A stretch of DNA of 8,625 nucleotides from Campylobacterota bacterium (GTDB lineage: Bacteria > Campylobacterota > Campylobacteria > Campylobacterales > JALSKU01): positions 1 to 8,625 of the forward strand of contig JAADDL010000127.1 of the NCBI GenBank assembly GCA_013153915.1. Direction: 5' to 3'. The number at the start of each line of letters is the position of its first letter. Position 1 is the first letter of the stretch. The notes under the pieces are model-generated. The model ran no database searches, was not told where the DNA came from, and saw only the letters and a list, made by a program, of their open reading frames with translations. The translations under genes were made by a program, and so were the position numbers. Below, piece after piece: positions 6,513 through 8,625 of this stretch.

Positions 6513-7604
6513 TTAATATTTACCTTTGATTTGGTAGATAAATATACCCGAAGGCTTAGGCACGGGCCACATAAAGTGTTTCCACCAACCATTGACATTA
6601 TACGCCAAGACTTCATTTTTTCCGTTTACGGAGATATATAGATGTCGTCCGTCGCTAGACCATCTAACATGTAGCACCATTCCTCCGAATTTAAAGTTTT
6701 TTATCACTTTTAGAGTTTTTGTGTCGATTATTTGAACTCTTGGAAAATCTTTTCCGCTAAAAGTAACGGCTAAATATCTTTTGTTTGGACTTAAAGACGT
6801 AAATACGGGATTTCCTATAACATCTATAGATTTTACGGGTTTAAAGTCGTGAGTAAATACAAAAACTTTTTTTGCGCCTACCGCAGGTATAAAAAAGTAC
6901 CCTTTAGAAACACTCCAAAATCCAAAATGCGGCACTTTTAATATCCTATCTTTTTTACCTAAATTCAAAGGAACAATCTTGTATTCCATCGTATCGAGAT
7001 TTAAGACACCAAGATACGGAGAGTTAAAAAAACCGCTTACATAGAGATTTTTATCTATCAAAGCGTCAAACGGAACTTTTCCTACATTTTTAAACTTGAT
7101 ATACTCTACAAAGTGAGGTTTTTTGCCCTTTTTGGCTATATTTTTCATTACCCAAATCTGGTCGCTATCCATACACTCAAATATCAGATAATCTTTATAC
7201 AGCTTTATGCCGACATTTCTGCTTCCGGTCTTAATGCTTTGCAACGGCTCCAAATCCCTGCTGAGTATCTCTACGGTTTTATTGTCGTAGTTTGCCACTG
7301 CCAAAAAGTTTTCACCTATCACAAATCCTATGGCGCTTTTACTCGTTCTATACTCTTTTTCCTTTACCTCTTTTATAGGGTCGAATTTTATAACATATCC
7401 GTCTCTTGTGATAACATATCCGTCTTTATCTCTAAATTTTACAACCGCATGGTTGAAGTTATGCATATTTTTTATCTCATTTGTCAAAAGATTGTGGTCT
7501 ATCACGGCAAGTGCGGAATTTTCTCTCTCTACAACAAATATTTTATCCCTAGCAAACAGCATGGAGACAAAAGATATTAATAAAACAAAAGCTATTTTTT
7601 TCAT
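6513..7604 (-). CDS. nirF: NirF, cytochrome d1-like haem d1 biosynthesis protein (periplasmic beta-propeller)
   Basis: NirF resembles the d1 domain of NirS and is needed for a late step of haem d1 synthesis in the periplasm, reported in the literature as dihydro-haem d1 dehydrogenation. The 363-residue protein has a Sec-type signal (KK, then a hydrophobic stretch to about 18, likely cut after MLFA). The rest is beta-strand-rich propeller sequence. His52 in FNHAVVKF is in the position of the functionally important NirF His. VPHFGFWSVSKGYFFIPAVG near 223-243 corresponds to the family M-P-H-x-x-x-W segment, and PSGIF near the C-terminus is typical. There is no cytochrome c motif, which rules out NirN and NirS. 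There is also no lipobox Cys, so this version should be soluble rather than a lipoprotein. The ATG overlaps the nirC stop by 4 nt (ATGA), with AAGGAT 5 nt upstream. Confidence 0.93.
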   Translation of the reverse strand: MKKIAFVLLISFVSMLFARDKIFVVERENSALAVIDHNLLTNEIKNMHNFNHAVVKFRDKDGYVITRDGYVIKFDPIKEVKEKEYRTSKSAIGFVIGENFLAVANYDNKTVEILSRDLEPLQSIKTGSRNVGIKLYKDYLIFECMDSDQIWVMKNIAKKGKKPHFVEYIKFKNVGKVPFDALIDKNLYVSGFFNSPYLGVLNLDTMEYKIVPLNLGKKDRILKVPHFGFWSVSKGYFFIPAVGAKKVFVFTHDFKPVKSIDVIGNPVFTSLSPNKRYLAVTFSGKDFPRVQIIDTKTLKVIKNFKFGGMVLHVRWSSDGRHLYISVNGKNEVLAYNVNGWWKHFMWPVPKPSGIFIYQIKGKY

Positions 7605-7927
7605 TTTTTATCCTTAAAACTTAATATATAGGTAACGATAGCGTCTAACTGGCTAGCATTTAAGTCGTTAAATGCCGGCATTGAGTTTCTTTTATATCCT
7701 AATTTTTTATACATATCTTTCGGGTCAGTTATCTGGGCTATAATCTCATCTTTTTTTCTTTTGTTTGCTATCTCTTTAAAAGAGGGTCCGAAAGCTTGTG
7801 CCGTTTGGTGGTGACACCCCCAGCAATATCCCTTAAACACCTGCATAGCGAGGTTATCTTCAGCGTTTGTTGCAGAATATACCAAACTCAACAAAAAAAA
7901 CGCCGGTATAAGTACATTTTTTTTCAT
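7601..7927 (-). CDS. nirC: Small periplasmic monohaem cytochrome c (NirC-like)
   Basis: The 108-residue protein has a Sec signal of about 22 residues (KK then a hydrophobic core ending SATNA). One haem-binding CWGCH follows at 35-39, then FGPSF at 46-50, and Met83 in NSMPAF is the likely sixth ligand. These are class I cytochrome c features. NirC proteins transfer electrons to NirS and/or to the haem d1 maturation proteins NirF/NirN. The assignment to nirC rests on size and on its 4-nt overlap with nirF, because small c-type cytochromes are hard to tell apart by sequence. A cytochrome c551/c553 that donates to NirS is the alternative. The ATG follows the upstream cytochrome gene by 8 nt, and AGGGGA overlaps that gene's stop codon, so the genes are likely co-translated. 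Confidence 0.85.
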   Translation of the reverse strand: MKKNVLIPAFFLLSLVYSATNAEDNLAMQVFKGYCWGCHHQTAQAFGPSFKEIANKRKKDEIIAQITDPKDMYKKLGYKRNSMPAFNDLNASQLDAIVTYILSFKDKK

Positions 7928-7935
7928 ATTTTCCC

Positions 7936-8625
7936 CTATTTAACTATCTTCTCAACTTTTTTAGCAAGTAAAGCATCCCCGAGTTCATTTCCGTTCAACC
8001 CTACATCATCAAGACAATCTTTTTTGGCTATTACCATATAAAAAGATGCTTCAACTCTATCTTTACTTTTCAAATTCGGTACTTTATACTTAAATACTTT
8101 AGTACTATTGCCTTCAAGGTTATTGTACCACTTATAACTTGTAGCATCATACGGTATAACTATATCCTTTTTACCCTTTAAATACTCATATTTGAAGTAT
8201 GAATTTTTATCTTTTTCATTGCTCCATATATTTTTATCCCCTCTTTTTACAAGAACCCTTAGATACATCTCTCTTGCGGGTTGAATTATAAGAGGATGAG
8301 ACATCTTGTTTTTTAGAGTTACAGTGATACTATCCTTATCTACATCAAGTTTGATATCTACGCTTTTTTCTCTCATTTCGGCATTATGAATACCGGCAAA
8401 ATAGTGACTTCTATGTTTTGTTCTTGCCCTTTTATTCATATTCTCATTGCCGCCCGGAATATAAGGCATATGACACTTTATGCACTCTTTGGAGTCCTCT
8501 TTGTCATCCATCGCTTTAAATATCAAAAGATCATTTTCATTTCTTTTATGCGAGTGGCACCCTTTGCATACAAATTTATCATATATCGGACTATGCAAAG
8601 AGGAGTGTTTATCGTTGGTATCCGG
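7936..8625 (-). CDS. Multihaem c-type cytochrome, C-terminal part (5' end outside window)
   Basis: The reading frame is open to the window edge. A TTG at 8598 is possible as a start but is not convincing, because upstream codons (PDTNDKHSSLHSPIYD) continue a typical multihaem pattern of scattered His before C-x-x-C-H. About 230 residues are visible. Two haem sites, CKGCH and CIKCH, lie near residues 20-24 and 47-51. Then comes a His/Lys/Arg-rich stretch (KHRSHYFAGIH) that could supply distal ligands. A beta-rich domain of about 130 residues follows, with a SHPLIIQPAREMYLRVLV segment resembling the Ig-like C-terminal domain of cytochrome c554/octahaem-type cytochromes. More haems are expected upstream. 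It lies 8 nt before nirC, so it is probably in the nir operon. A role as electron carrier or redox partner in nitrite or nitrogen-oxide metabolism is inferred; I do not recognise the specific family. Confidence 0.8.
   Translation of the reverse strand, partial: PDTNDKHSSLHSPIYDKFVCKGCHSHKRNENDLLIFKAMDDKEDSKECIKCHMPYIPGGNENMNKRARTKHRSHYFAGIHNAEMREKSVDIKLDVDKDSITVTLKNKMSHPLIIQPAREMYLRVLVKRGDKNIWSNEKDKNSYFKYEYLKGKKDIVIPYDATSYKWYNNLEGNSTKVFKYKVPNLKSKDRVEASFYMVIAKKDCLDDVGLNGNELGDALLAKKVEKIVK

Noticed and set aside
7113..7617. Open frames on the plus strand opposite nirF (155 and 95 codons)
   Set aside because: They are antisense to a well-supported nirF, have low-complexity Phe/Ser/Ile-rich translations typical of reverse-strand shadows, and show no recognisable motif.
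8596..8598. TTG at 8598 as the true start of the multihaem cytochrome
   Set aside because: The frame remains open to the window edge with cytochrome-like sequence, there is no signal peptide after the TTG, and a c-type cytochrome needs one for export.

Overview
The window is an AT-rich (roughly one-third G+C by eye) respiratory locus that looks like a denitrifying Campylobacterota (Epsilonproteobacteria; Sulfurimonas-, Sulfurovum- or Nitratiruptor-like). The reasons are the AT-rich coding style, a Tat-exported periplasmic NapA, cytochrome cd1-type (NirS) maturation genes and very compact gene packing. The genus is an inference; no rRNA or other marker is present.

Layout, right to left, because all genes but one are on the minus strand. 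At the right edge is the C-terminal part of a multihaem c-type cytochrome (7936 to beyond 8625). Next is a tightly packed run of a small cytochrome c (nirC-like), nirF, nirJ and nirE, with junctions from a 4-nt overlap to an 8-nt gap. A lone plus-strand gene (4090-4659) encodes a Met8/CysG-N-type precorrin-2 dehydrogenase/ferrochelatase. It runs head-on into nirE, overlapping it by 11 nt, and is divergent from a second leftward operon. That operon holds a fused NirDL-type sirohaem decarboxylase, a CRP/FNR-family regulator and a two-TM sensor protein with tandem PilJ/NarX-type sensory boxes. After a 125-nt intergenic region comes the N-terminal third of napA, which leaves the window at base 1.

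How the genes fit together: NapA reduces nitrate to nitrite in the periplasm. The nir genes together account for a haem d1 route from uroporphyrinogen III: NirE (to precorrin-2), the Met8-type enzyme (to sirohaem), NirDL (to didecarboxysirohaem), NirJ (radical SAM) and NirF (final periplasmic step). Haem d1 is the cofactor of NirS, which is not in the window and probably lies nearby. The cytochromes are probable electron carriers. The CRP/FNR protein carries the E-x-x-S-R recognition helix and lacks an FNR-type cysteine cluster, so it resembles Dnr/NssR-type nitrosative regulators. A near-perfect FNR-type palindrome sits in the napA upstream region, so the locus may encode both the regulator and one of its targets.

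The least explained items are the tandem-PilJ membrane protein, which has no recognisable output domain and is translationally coupled to the regulator, and the multihaem cytochrome next to nirC. No RNA genes, insertion sequences, CRISPR arrays or long repeats were seen, and no stretch over 300 nt lacks a gene.
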